Of a DNA stretch of 56,214 nucleotides, positions 26,768-35,802 are shown in pieces. Source of the DNA: Spirochaetota bacterium. GTDB taxonomy: Bacteria > Spirochaetota > UBA4802 > JAFGDQ01. The notes below the pieces were generated by a model. That model was not told the DNA's origin and did no database searches. It saw only the letters and a list, made by a program, of their open reading frames with translations. Position 1 is the first letter of the stretch. Every line of letters begins with the position of its first letter. The translations under genes and the position numbers were made by a program. The stretch is taken from NCBI GenBank assembly GCA_016932015.1, contig JAFGDQ010000087.1, forward strand, positions 1 through 56,214, in the 5' to 3' direction.

Positions 26768-27529
26768 TTACTCCGTATTTTTTTTAATTTTTTCAATATC
26801 GTTATTCTTTACCCAGCCTCTTTTTTCATCAAGCCTTATAAGAGTCCATCCCTCTTCAGACTGATCATGCATAACTATTGTACCCGCGTGAAGCTGGAAC
26901 AGTAGTTTTTCTCTTTCATCCGGACCGGAAAGAACATTTACTTCTTCGGAAAGTATGACAGCTCTGCTGTCTGTTGCGTCATAGTAATATTTCCAGGCCC
27001 ACGATATTCCGCTAACAAGCCACAGAACAAGCAGGACAACCGGAAAATAATACGTCCATTCTTTTTTTATGTACAGGCGAAGTATCAAAGCACACCAGAA
27101 CAATAAATTAATAATAACAAAAATTATGAACAGCTCATTGAGCGTCATTGATTCTGTCCAGAACAGAATATCTGAAAGAAATGAAGAGGGCACATCAGCA
27201 GCATCCTTAACGAACTTCCTGACATACTGCAGATTATATTCAAGGTCAGGGTTGCGCGGCATTACTCTTCCTGCCCTTTCATAATACAGCACTGCATGTC
27301 CTGTCATATTCAGACGGTAGCAGGTATTGCCCATATTATACCAGAGGTCTCCGCTTGTGTATCCGGACTTTTCAATTTCAGAATACACATTTAACGCTTC
27401 ATCATAAGCGCCGTCTTTGTATAACTGATTCGCCTTATAAAAAAGTTCTTCAATATTGCTGCTGTTTTCAGCGGAGAACAGGAAAGACGGCACAGCAATT
27501 AAAATTGCCAGCAGGAATAATCTTTTCAC
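26768..27529 (-). CDS. batE: BatE-like TPR and SH3 membrane protein
   Basis: A 253-residue protein with a signal peptide (1-19), about two TPR repeats (residues 28-110, YKDGAYDEALNVYSEIEKSG and LWYNMGNTCYRLN), two membrane segments (about 125-185), and a C-terminal bacterial SH3 domain (VNVLSGPDEREKLLFQLHAG, GWTLIRLDEKRGWV). This layout matches BatE of aerotolerance operons, which assembles with the BatA/B von Willebrand proteins. Its start overlaps the batD stop by 4 nt. Confidence 0.82.
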   Translation of the reverse strand: MKRLFLLAILIAVPSFLFSAENSSNIEELFYKANQLYKDGAYDEALNVYSEIEKSGYTSGDLWYNMGNTCYRLNMTGHAVLYYERAGRVMPRNPDLEYNLQYVRKFVKDAADVPSSFLSDILFWTESMTLNELFIIFVIINLLFWCALILRLYIKKEWTYYFPVVLLVLWLVSGISWAWKYYYDATDSRAVILSEEVNVLSGPDEREKLLFQLHAGTIVMHDQSEEGWTLIRLDEKRGWVKNNDIEKIKKNTE

Positions 27530-29256
27530 TTTATCTCCTTCTCAATGCTCTTTATTATCAATGCAGCCTCTTCATGCATGTCGCACGGCTCCGACCCCTT
27601 GCCTGTATATATAAATGTTTCCAGTTTCTTAAGCAGCCATTCCATTTGACCAATTGTATCCTGATTACATCCACCGGCTTTCAGAATAGAGGAGGCTTCG
27701 TCCGGCGCAATTGAACCGAGCTGTAAATTAAAACGTTTATTAAAATAATCCCTGATAGAATCGGACAAATCATCAGCGTTTAAATCTTCATTTTTACATT
27801 TTTTCAAAAATCCCTTTGCTGCCCCGGCTGCCAGCATTTTTGCCTCTTTCTCAGGAGTCGGCTTTTTCACTATGTAAATCACATAAGCCGTGCAGAATGA
27901 GAAAAAAGGAACAATTATCAACAGCAACCACAGCAGATTAAATGACACGGATTTTGAAAAATTAACCGCAGACTTGTGAATCGGAAAAATATCCTCTGCC
28001 AGTTCTTCGACAGGCTTTTTTAGCTGCGCTGAACCGCCCTTTACAAATTTAGGCTCAGCCATTTCCCCTGTACCGGGATCTACGATTAATTTGAATGTCT
28101 GTGTTTTTTTTCTCAGATATGCCTTTCTGCCTGAATCGAAATAACTAATTTCCAGATACGGAATCGTATACAGGCCTTCCTTTTCAGGAACAATTGCCCA
28201 CTTCATTGTCTTAATGCCTATCAGTCCTTTATCTGTCTGCTCTGTTTCAATAGCAGGCTCATCCGGATATATCTTCAGGTTTTCAATTTCCGGAAATTCC
28301 AGATCAGGAATTCTGTTTATGTTGCCTGTGCCTTTAATCAGAACAGTAAGAGTGGACGATTCGCCTGCCTTTACTCTCGGGGGATCAAGTTCCGCGCTTA
28401 TATTGAACCGGCCGATCATTCCCGTATAATCGGCAGGCTTGCCTTTTTCAGAAACAGGCAGCACGTTCAGTACAGGCGAATTACTGGCAACTGTTACAGA
28501 GCGTCCTCTTACACTTGTAAAAAAATCATCTGACGAAAAAAAATCTTCAAACAAATCACTGTCGCCTGATATACGAACCCGCATGCCCATTTTAGCGGGA
28601 ACAATTTCAAATCGCCCGGGTTTTGAAGGTACAAGCGAAAACCTGATTTCAATAACATTATAATTTCCTGACTTATACCTGCTGGTATATTCAACCGGCT
28701 TACCTAACTGTTTAAAAGTGAGGCCTTCAATCTCCGGCATATCAAGTGAAACATTAGAAATACCGGCTATATAATACAGTCTCAGAATATATGAAAGCTG
28801 TTCTTCAATATAGGCAGTTCCGGAAGAAAGAGTTGCAGCAAGAAAAACAGGTTTATCAGTGTTTCCCTTTCCGGGCTGTGCGCCCTGTTTTGTTACTGTC
28901 AGCTTTTCCGTATTGGACTTGTACACCTTTCCGTCAACCTTTACAAAAGCTGGCCCAATATCAAAACTGCCCTCTTTTTCAGGCTGAAGAAAATAAGTAA
29001 AATCCAGGCTGGAGCTGAATTTTCCGTTGATCATTTCAACCCTGCTTGACTGCCCGCCTGAACGCACACTGAAATCTTCAAGCCCCTTTATTCCCGGATT
29101 ATCCGCTTCCCGTGAACCCTTAACACTGACAGTCATGCGTATGGTATCTGAAATTCCCGCGTCAAAACGGTTCAGCTTAAGAGTAACGGAAATTTCATCC
29201 GCAAACATAGAACACGGAAATAAGAGTATAAATAATATCTGTAAAATTATTTTCAT
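27526..29256 (-). CDS. batD: BatD-like oxygen-tolerance protein
   Basis: A 576-residue protein with a signal peptide ending near FADE, three or four beta-sandwich domains of the BatD family (SVTLKLNRFDAGISDTIRMTV; FTYFLQPEKEGSFDIGPAFV), a single membrane segment near 440-460 and a cytoplasmic helical tail with SIRDYFNKRFNLQLG. BatD is the large periplasmic part of the Bat complex, whose exact function remains unclear; loss in Bacteroides lowers oxygen tolerance. It lies between batC and batE. Confidence 0.88.
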   Translation of the reverse strand: MKIILQILFILLFPCSMFADEISVTLKLNRFDAGISDTIRMTVSVKGSREADNPGIKGLEDFSVRSGGQSSRVEMINGKFSSSLDFTYFLQPEKEGSFDIGPAFVKVDGKVYKSNTEKLTVTKQGAQPGKGNTDKPVFLAATLSSGTAYIEEQLSYILRLYYIAGISNVSLDMPEIEGLTFKQLGKPVEYTSRYKSGNYNVIEIRFSLVPSKPGRFEIVPAKMGMRVRISGDSDLFEDFFSSDDFFTSVRGRSVTVASNSPVLNVLPVSEKGKPADYTGMIGRFNISAELDPPRVKAGESSTLTVLIKGTGNINRIPDLEFPEIENLKIYPDEPAIETEQTDKGLIGIKTMKWAIVPEKEGLYTIPYLEISYFDSGRKAYLRKKTQTFKLIVDPGTGEMAEPKFVKGGSAQLKKPVEELAEDIFPIHKSAVNFSKSVSFNLLWLLLIIVPFFSFCTAYVIYIVKKPTPEKEAKMLAAGAAKGFLKKCKNEDLNADDLSDSIRDYFNKRFNLQLGSIAPDEASSILKAGGCNQDTIGQMEWLLKKLETFIYTGKGSEPCDMHEEAALIIKSIEKEIK

Positions 29257-29304
29257 ATTATTTTATAATGAGCACTGAAATATTTTTAAAAACTATTCCT
29301 TATT

Positions 29305-30069
29305 TTACCAGTTCTTTCCTGAACCGGTATCCTTGTCTTTATCACGCATCTGAAACTGTAATACTTTGGCTCTGTCTTCTTTAATATTGTCGAGCAGAGC
29401 TTCCGCTTTTTTCCTGTCAAGAGCCTGCATTTTCTCCGCTCTTAACTGTTTTTCATCCTTTGGTAAACTTCCATTCTGATTATCCTTCTGCTGATTGTTC
29501 TTTTTATCTTTGCTGTCTTTGTCCCGGTCACCTTTGTCATTGTTCTTTTTATCACCGGAACCCTTGTCTTCCTTATTCTGTTTATTCTGATCCTTGTTGT
29601 CTTTGCCGTTTTTGTTGTCTTTATTCTGCTTCTGCTGTTCAAGCCTGTTCAGCGCAAGTTCGAGATTATATTTTGCTTCAGCACCGTCAGGATTAAAAAT
29701 AATCGCCTGCCTGTACAGATCAGCTGCTGTAGAAAAATCATTCTGCATAAATGCCGTATTGCCGAGATTATAGGCTGCTCTATACAAAACATCCTTATCC
29801 TCCGCCCTTCTCAGCACACTGGAGAATGCGGCCTCTGCAGTCTTGTAATCTGAATTCTGAAAAGCCGCACATCCCCTGTTATAACGATAGCGGATATCCT
29901 TCGGATTATCCATATCTCCTTTCTGATACTCTTTTTCAGCCTCCGCAAACTTTCCGTCCCTGTAAAGGTCATCAGCATTTTTTGCTGATAATTCAGCACA
30001 GAAAAAAATAAACACGCCAAGAACAAGCAGCAGTATTTTAACTTTATTTTTTTTGCAATATGTTTGCAT
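29305..30069 (-). CDS. batC: BatC-like TPR protein with charged linker
   Basis: A 254-residue protein with an N-terminal signal/anchor (8-29), three TPR units (ADDLYRDGKFAEAEKEYQKG; AAFQNSDYKTAEAAFSS; LGNTAFMQNDFSTAADLYRQ), then about 75 residues of almost pure Lys/Asp/Asn/Gln linker (about 140-210), and a short C-terminal segment. The layout agrees with BatC. The low-complexity linker is likely disordered and exposed to the periplasm. It overlaps the end of batB by 26 nt, so coupled translation is expected. Confidence 0.82.
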   Translation of the reverse strand: MQTYCKKNKVKILLLVLGVFIFFCAELSAKNADDLYRDGKFAEAEKEYQKGDMDNPKDIRYRYNRGCAAFQNSDYKTAEAAFSSVLRRAEDKDVLYRAAYNLGNTAFMQNDFSTAADLYRQAIIFNPDGAEAKYNLELALNRLEQQKQNKDNKNGKDNKDQNKQNKEDKGSGDKKNNDKGDRDKDSKDKKNNQQKDNQNGSLPKDEKQLRAEKMQALDRKKAEALLDNIKEDRAKVLQFQMRDKDKDTGSGKNW

Positions 30070-31045
30070 TTACAAATCCTTCAAGAAGAAGCAGTACAAA
30101 AGCCCCAAGTATAAAAAACATAAATCTTTCTTCATAAACTTTTATTTTACCGCTTTTTAATTCAGCGGATTCAGTTTTCAGCTTAATTCCGCTAAAATAA
30201 AGCAGGTCAAGATCAAGGTCGCCTGCAACAGAGCGTACATAACTTCCGTCAGTTGTTGACGCTATTTTCGCGAGCGTTTTCTCATCCAGCTTTGATAATA
30301 CAAGCTTTCCTCTCTCCTTTATAAATCCCCCTGAATTATCGGGAGAAGGCACAGGCCCGCCAGTAGGATCACCTATACCGAAAACAAATACCTTGACATT
30401 CTTTTCAGCTGCTTTTTGCGCAGCCTTAAGCCCAAGGCCCTCATTGTCTTCACCGTCTGTTATAAGAAGAATTACCCTGTCAGTATTCGCTTTTTCATCA
30501 AAAGATGAAACCGACATATCAATTGCAGCTCCAATGTCAGTACCCTTAACAGGTATAACACCCGGGGAAAGCTCTGAAAGGAACATATCCAGAGCGCCGT
30601 AGTCAAGAGTTAGCGGACACAGAACAAATGCTGTTCCTGAAAAAGCAACAAGTCCTACCCTGTCTCCCTGAACCACTTTTATGAAATCCTGAATCTCTCT
30701 TCTTGCTCTTTCAATCCTGCTCGGCTTAACATCCTGTACAAGCATGCTCGGGGAAACATCCACAGCAATAATAATATCCACACCCCTGCGGCTCACTTCC
30801 TGGTAATGGCTCCCCCATCTCGGGCCTGCAAGAGCGATAATAAGCAGAATAAAACTTAAGCAGAGCATAAAGATTCTTAATACTACCCTGTCTTTGTGTT
30901 CTGATCCTGTCAGTTTGGCAATCAGGCTGCTCTCGGCAAATCTCGACAAAGCCGCCTTTTTCTTTCTGTACTCAAAAAGCGCGGCAAACACTATAAGCGG
31001 CAGCACCCACAGGAAATTAAGCATCCATAATCGTTCAAAATTCAT
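30044..31045 (-). CDS. batB: BatB von Willebrand factor A protein
   Basis: A 333-residue membrane protein with two N-terminal helices, a vWA domain and a C-terminal helix. The metal site reads DVSPSM (about 93-98; canonical DxSxS), followed by the conserved threonine and TDGEDNEG aspartate loop, so divalent metal binding is intact. BatB pairs with BatA to form the core of the Bat complex. Its ATG overlaps the batA stop by 4 nt. Confidence 0.88.
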   Translation of the reverse strand: MNFERLWMLNFLWVLPLIVFAALFEYRKKKAALSRFAESSLIAKLTGSEHKDRVVLRIFMLCLSFILLIIALAGPRWGSHYQEVSRRGVDIIIAVDVSPSMLVQDVKPSRIERARREIQDFIKVVQGDRVGLVAFSGTAFVLCPLTLDYGALDMFLSELSPGVIPVKGTDIGAAIDMSVSSFDEKANTDRVILLITDGEDNEGLGLKAAQKAAEKNVKVFVFGIGDPTGGPVPSPDNSGGFIKERGKLVLSKLDEKTLAKIASTTDGSYVRSVAGDLDLDLLYFSGIKLKTESAELKSGKIKVYEERFMFFILGAFVLLLLEGFVNANILQKK

Positions 31046-32031
31046 GGTATTACTCTCAGTACAGTTCCTGCAATTATTTCAAGAATTAACAGAAAAATCG
31101 CGGGAATTAAAAAATAGAGATACAGCTCTTTATAATGAAAAAATTCCTTAACCTTGATTTCTCTTTTCTCGGCTTTGTCTATTATATCATAAATCCCGGA
31201 AAGCTCCTCACTGTTGCCTGCCTGGAAGTATCTTCCTTTCCCGATCTCGGCAATCTTGATCAGTGTTTCCTCGTCAAGATCAACCTCCTGTTTTACCATA
31301 GTAGTCCCGAAAAGGCCTTTTACAGCGAACGGGGCAGGTCCCCTTCCGCCGACACCTATTGTGTATATCTTCACTCCGAAGTTCTGCACAGCATCAGCAG
31401 CCTGTTCAGGAGTAATATTCCCTGCATTGCTTCTTCCGTCTGTCAGCAGAATCAGAATCTTTGACTTTGCATCAAGATCCTTCAGCCTTTTCCCGCCAAT
31501 CGCGATTGCAGACCCGATTGCGGTGCTGTCGCCTGCCATACCGATCTCAAGCCTGTCAATAAAACTCAGCAGCAGGCCCTTGTCCATTGTAAGCGGCGAC
31601 TGAGTAAACGCCTCTGTCCCGAAAACAACAAGTCCTATTCTGTCATGTTCTCTTTTCTTTATAAAATCAGTAACAACGTGCTTGACTGCCGCAAGCCTGG
31701 TAACCCGCTCCCCCGCGATTTTGAAATCAAGAGCCTGCATTGTGCCTGAAGTGTCAAGGCATAGCATAATATCAACGCCCGGAGAATTCGTATCCCGTGA
31801 AATATTATATAGCTGAGGACGCGCGGCAGCAAATATCAGAAGAGCAAGCGCAGCTGTCCTCAGAATGAGCGGTATTCTGCCAATAAGGCTGCTGTACCCG
31901 AAAAACTGCGAAAGCCTGTGAGTGAGCGAAAAAGACAGGCCTGGAATCCCTCTCCTGTACTTAAAAAACATCCACACTCCAAGCAGCAGAAACAGCAGCA
32001 GCAATGGTTTATATGCGATTGTAAAATTCAT
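31042..32031 (-). CDS. batA: BatA von Willebrand factor A protein
   Basis: A 329-residue membrane protein of the same fold as BatB. Two helices lie near 8-24 and 52-70, and the MIDAS site is LDTSGTM near residue 88. The third position of DxSxS is threonine, but LLTDGRSNAGN provides the usual second metal loop. A C-terminal helix closes the protein. The N-terminal LARP/RIGL-type strand pattern fits the BatA family. It follows the unnamed membrane protein after 52 nt, the largest gap inside the bat block. Confidence 0.88.
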   Translation of the reverse strand: MNFTIAYKPLLLLFLLLGVWMFFKYRRGIPGLSFSLTHRLSQFFGYSSLIGRIPLILRTAALALLIFAAARPQLYNISRDTNSPGVDIMLCLDTSGTMQALDFKIAGERVTRLAAVKHVVTDFIKKREHDRIGLVVFGTEAFTQSPLTMDKGLLLSFIDRLEIGMAGDSTAIGSAIAIGGKRLKDLDAKSKILILLTDGRSNAGNITPEQAADAVQNFGVKIYTIGVGGRGPAPFAVKGLFGTTMVKQEVDLDEETLIKIAEIGKGRYFQAGNSEELSGIYDIIDKAEKREIKVKEFFHYKELYLYFLIPAIFLLILEIIAGTVLRVIP

Positions 32032-32083
32032 CTCTTTTCCAATTAAAACAAAATATGAAATGACAATTATTTAAAAATGTTAT

Positions 32084-33079
32084 TCATTCCATAACTCCTG
32101 ACCTGTGCTCAACAACTGTCTCCACAGGAGTTGTATCTTTTATATATCTTAAAGCGCTTTTAATATCTTCTTCAATTTTATAAGTAGTCGGAACCATATC
32201 AGCAAACTTGACAAGATCACTGTCTCTAAGCAGAGGTATAAGCTGCCTGTCCCTTTCGTCTCTGATCTTTTTAATAATCTCTTCAGAAGTCATTTCTGCA
32301 GCAGGAAAGGATCTCAGCCTTTCAATATAAATACGGAGTATTTCGGAAAACCTGAAATAAAAATCCTTGTATCTGCCTTTCTCAATTAACTTAAGCTGAA
32401 CCAGTTTTTTCAATTCCTCCCTGGCAACAACATGCGGTAGTTTGATCTCGCTCAAAATCTGTTTTTGTCTTGACCTGCGTTTGTTCCAGTACAGCAGTCC
32501 CGCAATAACGGCTAATGCTCCAAGTGCAATCAGCGCATAAGGCAGAATCCTAAGCCATACAGGATAAGTGGGAAATATATCCTCAATCGGCTTAAGCCTT
32601 GCCTCGGCAGGTTTATCTCCCAGATTGGACTTCACATTAATATCAATTTCTTCTGATTTTATTATATTGAGCTCATCGTTTTTGTCTTTAAAGGTCAGTG
32701 TTACTGGCCCGATCTTGAAAGGCTGAACTTTATCAATTATTACCTTTAGTTTAATATCTCCGTTTTCAGCTTTTTTACTGACTACGGTAAGACCCTCAAG
32801 CCCCTCAAGCTCGAATCCGTCGGATTTTGATCCATTAGATCCGGCTCCGTTAAAAGAACTTCCTTCTGGGAGCTTATATGTAATAGTCAGGTCAACAATA
32901 TCCCCGACATTGACTTCACTTTTATCAACAGCAATTGCAATGTACGGAACGTCCTCAGTATTTTCCCCGGCTTTAACTTCCTGCTTTATTTTTTGAGGCT
33001 GTTTATTTGAATCAGCATACAAAAATCCGTAAACAGGCAAAACAGAAAGCAACAGGAACAGATATAGTTTCTTCATCAT
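32084..33079 (-). CDS. Single-pass membrane protein of the moxR-bat operon (BatD-like / DUF4381-like)
   Basis: A 331-residue protein with a signal peptide (1 to about 22), a periplasmic beta-sandwich domain (IAVDKSEVNVGDIVDLTITY, about 48-150), one membrane helix near 178-195 flanked by basic residues (WNKRRSRQK), and a cytoplasmic helical domain with FSEILRIYIERLRSFPAAEM. Proteins of this layout lie between the DUF58 gene and batA in many such operons, but their function is unknown. It overlaps the DUF58 stop by 4 nt, which ties the two together. Confidence 0.75.
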   Translation of the reverse strand: MMKKLYLFLLLSVLPVYGFLYADSNKQPQKIKQEVKAGENTEDVPYIAIAVDKSEVNVGDIVDLTITYKLPEGSSFNGAGSNGSKSDGFELEGLEGLTVVSKKAENGDIKLKVIIDKVQPFKIGPVTLTFKDKNDELNIIKSEEIDINVKSNLGDKPAEARLKPIEDIFPTYPVWLRILPYALIALGALAVIAGLLYWNKRRSRQKQILSEIKLPHVVAREELKKLVQLKLIEKGRYKDFYFRFSEILRIYIERLRSFPAAEMTSEEIIKKIRDERDRQLIPLLRDSDLVKFADMVPTTYKIEEDIKSALRYIKDTTPVETVVEHRSGVME

Positions 33080-33951
33080 TGGCGCCTGCCTTTCATTGAG
33101 AAAAATTTAATAAGAGGCTTGGTTACGTCAAGATGAGTGTAGAGGTCAACCAGGTCAACCCCTGCCCTGTTTACAAGTTCAGTCAGCTTCCGTTTTTCCC
33201 TGAATACAAAGTGCATCCATTTCTGTCTGATACTTTTATTAGAGCTGTTAATGATAATACTTTCTCCGGTCTCAGGGTCCTTTATGCTTATGAAACCCGC
33301 GTCCGGCAGCTCCTCTTCAGCTTTATCAAGAATACGGAGAACAGTAAGATCATGCTTTTTCGCCGATAGACGAAGCGGAGTTTCAAATTCATTATCAATA
33401 CAGTCTGAAATTAGAAATACGATAGAATGGCGCCTGGCAACCCGGTTCAGGAAAGTTAAAGCATTCCCGATATTTGTTTTTCTGTCTTCGGGTTCAAATG
33501 TATAAATCTCTTTAATAAGGTTCCATACATGCGCAGTGCCTTTTTTAGGAGGAATATATTTTTCAACTTTAGAACTGAAAAGCACGGCCCCGACTTTATC
33601 ATTGGTTTTAATTGCGAGAAACGCGAGCATACCTGCAACTTCAGCAAGCAGTTCACGCTTAAGCTTCCCTTTAGTGCCGAACTGATGCGAACCGGAAATA
33701 TCAAGCATAAGCATTACAGTAAGCTCTCTTTCCTCATGAAACACTTTTACAAAAGGGTGTCCGTGACGGGCGCTTACATTCCAGTCTATAGTGCGTATAT
33801 CATCTCCGGGATAATACTCACGCACCTCGGAAAATTCCATTCCGCGCCCCTTGAACGCACTTATATACTGGCCCGCGAATATATCGCTCGCAAGACGTTT
33901 TGTCTTGAAATGGAGCATCTGTATTTTTTTTAACGTTTCCTTGTTAAGCAT
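33076..33951 (-). CDS. DUF58 protein (vWA-like), moxR operon
   Basis: A 291-residue soluble protein with the DUF58 core YYPGDDIRTIDWNVSARHG near 46-64, then LMLDISGSHQFG, a vWA-like metal site, and LISDCIDNEF. DUF58 proteins occur nearly always beside MoxR ATPases and are thought to work as their vWA partner in chaperone-type remodelling of membrane complexes. The 187 nt between its start and moxR contain a perfect 30-bp palindrome. Confidence 0.9.
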   Translation of the reverse strand: MLNKETLKKIQMLHFKTKRLASDIFAGQYISAFKGRGMEFSEVREYYPGDDIRTIDWNVSARHGHPFVKVFHEERELTVMLMLDISGSHQFGTKGKLKRELLAEVAGMLAFLAIKTNDKVGAVLFSSKVEKYIPPKKGTAHVWNLIKEIYTFEPEDRKTNIGNALTFLNRVARRHSIVFLISDCIDNEFETPLRLSAKKHDLTVLRILDKAEEELPDAGFISIKDPETGESIIINSSNKSIRQKWMHFVFREKRKLTELVNRAGVDLVDLYTHLDVTKPLIKFFSMKGRRQ

Positions 33952-34069
33952 CCGGTTTTATTAATCTTAAAATGTCTTCATGTCTGTGATAATATTTCTA
34001 CAAATGAATCCTCCTCGCAGCAGAGCTACGGGGAAACTAAACCCATAAGAAAATCAAGGGAATAACACC

Positions 34070-34099
34070 TGTAGGGGCGAATAATTATTCGCCCCTACA
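34070..34099. repeat. Perfect 30-bp palindrome between moxR and the DUF58 gene
   Basis: Bases 34070-34099 equal their own reverse complement over all 30 positions. The arms are TGTAGGGGCGAATAA and its complement. GC-rich tips with an AT centre make a cruciform or RNA hairpin very stable. The arm sequence resembles nomadic palindromes seen in many unrelated bacterial genomes. Inside the operon it may act as a partial terminator or RNA-processing site that lowers bat expression relative to moxR. Confidence 0.8.
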
Positions 34100-34138
34100 A
34101 GACGAATTTGCAACTGCACACAGAATCTGCAAAAAATT

Positions 34139-35122
34139 CTACGGTACTTCAATCCTCTCCAGAATCGTTGCAATCAGCTCATCTGTACTTTTGCCCTCAG
34201 CTTCAGCTTCATAGCTGAGCATTATTCTATGCCGCAGGATATCAGGTGCCATTGTCTTTACATCCTGCGGAGTTACGTACCCGCGTCCGCTCATAAATGC
34301 CTGCGCCCTTGCTGCTTCCCCGAGCCAGATCGATGCTCTGGGTGAAGCACCGAAGCTTATCATTGATGCAATCGATTCAAGTCCATACTCTGCCGGGTTT
34401 CTTGTAGAGGATGACAGCCTTACTATATACTCTATGATCTTGTCTTCCATATGAATCTGCTTAACAGTTTCCCTTATACCTGCAAGCTCAGCTATATCAA
34501 TAGCGCTGTTGATTCCGGATATTGATATACTGTTTATCCTCTGCATGATCTCCTTCTCTTCTTCAGCAGTGGGATAATCGACTTTAATTTTCATCATAAA
34601 CCTGTCTATCTGTGCTTCAGGCAGCGGATAAGTACCTTCCTGTTCAATCGGGTTCTGTGTAGCAAGTACAAGAAAAGGGTTTTCAAGAGTAAAAGTAGTT
34701 TCACCGATCGTAACCTGCTTTTCCTGCATGGCCTCGAGCAATGCGCTCTGTACTTTTGCAGGCGCCCTGTTAATTTCATCTGCAAGTATTATGTTATGAA
34801 AAATCGGGCCTTTCCTTGTTTCAAATACACCGCTGTCAGGCCTGAAAATCTGCGTCCCCAGAATGTCGGCCGGAAGCAGATCAGGTGTAAACTGTATTCT
34901 CTGAAAAGAGGTATTTACTGACGCAGCAAGAGCCCTGACCGCAGTAGTCTTCGCAAGCCCGGGCAGGCCTTCAAGTAAAATATGACCATCGCATATAAGG
35001 CCTATAAGCATTTTTTCCAGAAGGTTTCTCTGGCCAATTACGACTTTTTCAATTTCCCCCATAATTTTACGGATCAATAAATTCTCTTTTTCAACCTTTG
35101 TGGCTATAGCTTGTATATCCAT
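34139..35122 (-). CDS. moxR: MoxR-family AAA+ ATPase
   Basis: A 327-residue AAA+ ATPase. Walker A GLPGLAKTTAV lies near 56-66, Walker B ILADEINRAPAKVQSALLEAMQE near 112-135, sensor 1 ATQNP and the arginine-finger region AQIDRFMMK follow, then the lid domain. MoxR proteins act as chaperones that insert cofactors into, or remodel, protein complexes, together with vWA/DUF58 partners. It is the first gene of the minus-strand moxR-bat operon and therefore defines its promoter region upstream (35123-35610). Confidence 0.93.
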   Translation of the reverse strand: MDIQAIATKVEKENLLIRKIMGEIEKVVIGQRNLLEKMLIGLICDGHILLEGLPGLAKTTAVRALAASVNTSFQRIQFTPDLLPADILGTQIFRPDSGVFETRKGPIFHNIILADEINRAPAKVQSALLEAMQEKQVTIGETTFTLENPFLVLATQNPIEQEGTYPLPEAQIDRFMMKIKVDYPTAEEEKEIMQRINSISISGINSAIDIAELAGIRETVKQIHMEDKIIEYIVRLSSSTRNPAEYGLESIASMISFGASPRASIWLGEAARAQAFMSGRGYVTPQDVKTMAPDILRHRIMLSYEAEAEGKSTDELIATILERIEVP

Positions 35123-35610
35123 TTAGCGGGAATCCTCCTCTTTCCTTTATTAAGACTTTCTTGTAAATTCGCTTTTACAATAGAATAAATTCCTCTATTA
35201 AATTCTTTTTGTATATTTCCTTTAAAACCAGCTCTTAAAAGATATATACCTGTTTTTACTTTTTTATGATTAATTTTTTTTGTATTTCAGCTGCTGTTTT
35301 CTGAGAAAATATTACATGTTAACACTAAACTGTTTACACATTATTTTCTGGATAAAAGCAAGGTTGATTTGAAAAGACACTCGGGAACTGCAAATCCGGT
35401 GACTGCAATTAAACTGTAAAAGATGTAATTTGCGAATATAAAATTGTCAAGCCAAAATCAGACAGGGGGTATAATGGTTTAATCTCTGTTTTTTTATTTA
35501 CGTATAATACAGCATAATTTTAAATTTAAACGGGCCATATGCAGAAAATTGATATATATAACTACAGAAGAACCGAATAAAATAACTTCTGTCTATGAAT
35601 ATATAAAATG
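35123..35610. other. Upstream region of the moxR-bat operon
   Basis: No gene seen. The region must contain the operon promoter. A modest dyad TTGTAA/TTACAA lies at 35161-35180. I see no riboswitch-like structure. The plus side ends at the tRNA-Gly. Confidence 0.4.
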
Positions 35611-35682
35611 AGCGGGCGACGGGAGTCGAACCCGCGGCGTCCAGCTTGGGAAGCTGACATTCTACCACTGAATTACACCCGC
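35611..35682 (-). tRNA. tRNA-Gly (anticodon CCC)
   Basis: A 72-nt tRNA on the minus strand with acceptor GCGGGTG/CGCCCGC, discriminator T, D-loop AGTGGTAGAAT, anticodon loop TTCCCAA (CCC, reads GGG) and T-loop GGTTCGACTCC. CCA is not encoded. Confidence 0.93.
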
Positions 35683-35802
35683 TTATTTGCCTGTTAAACA
35701 ACCCTCTTTAAAAAAACTGCTACATATATAGACACTGTATTTTTTTTGACAAGCGATATTTATCATAACAATTTCAAAAACTCATATAATATAAATGCCC
35801 TT

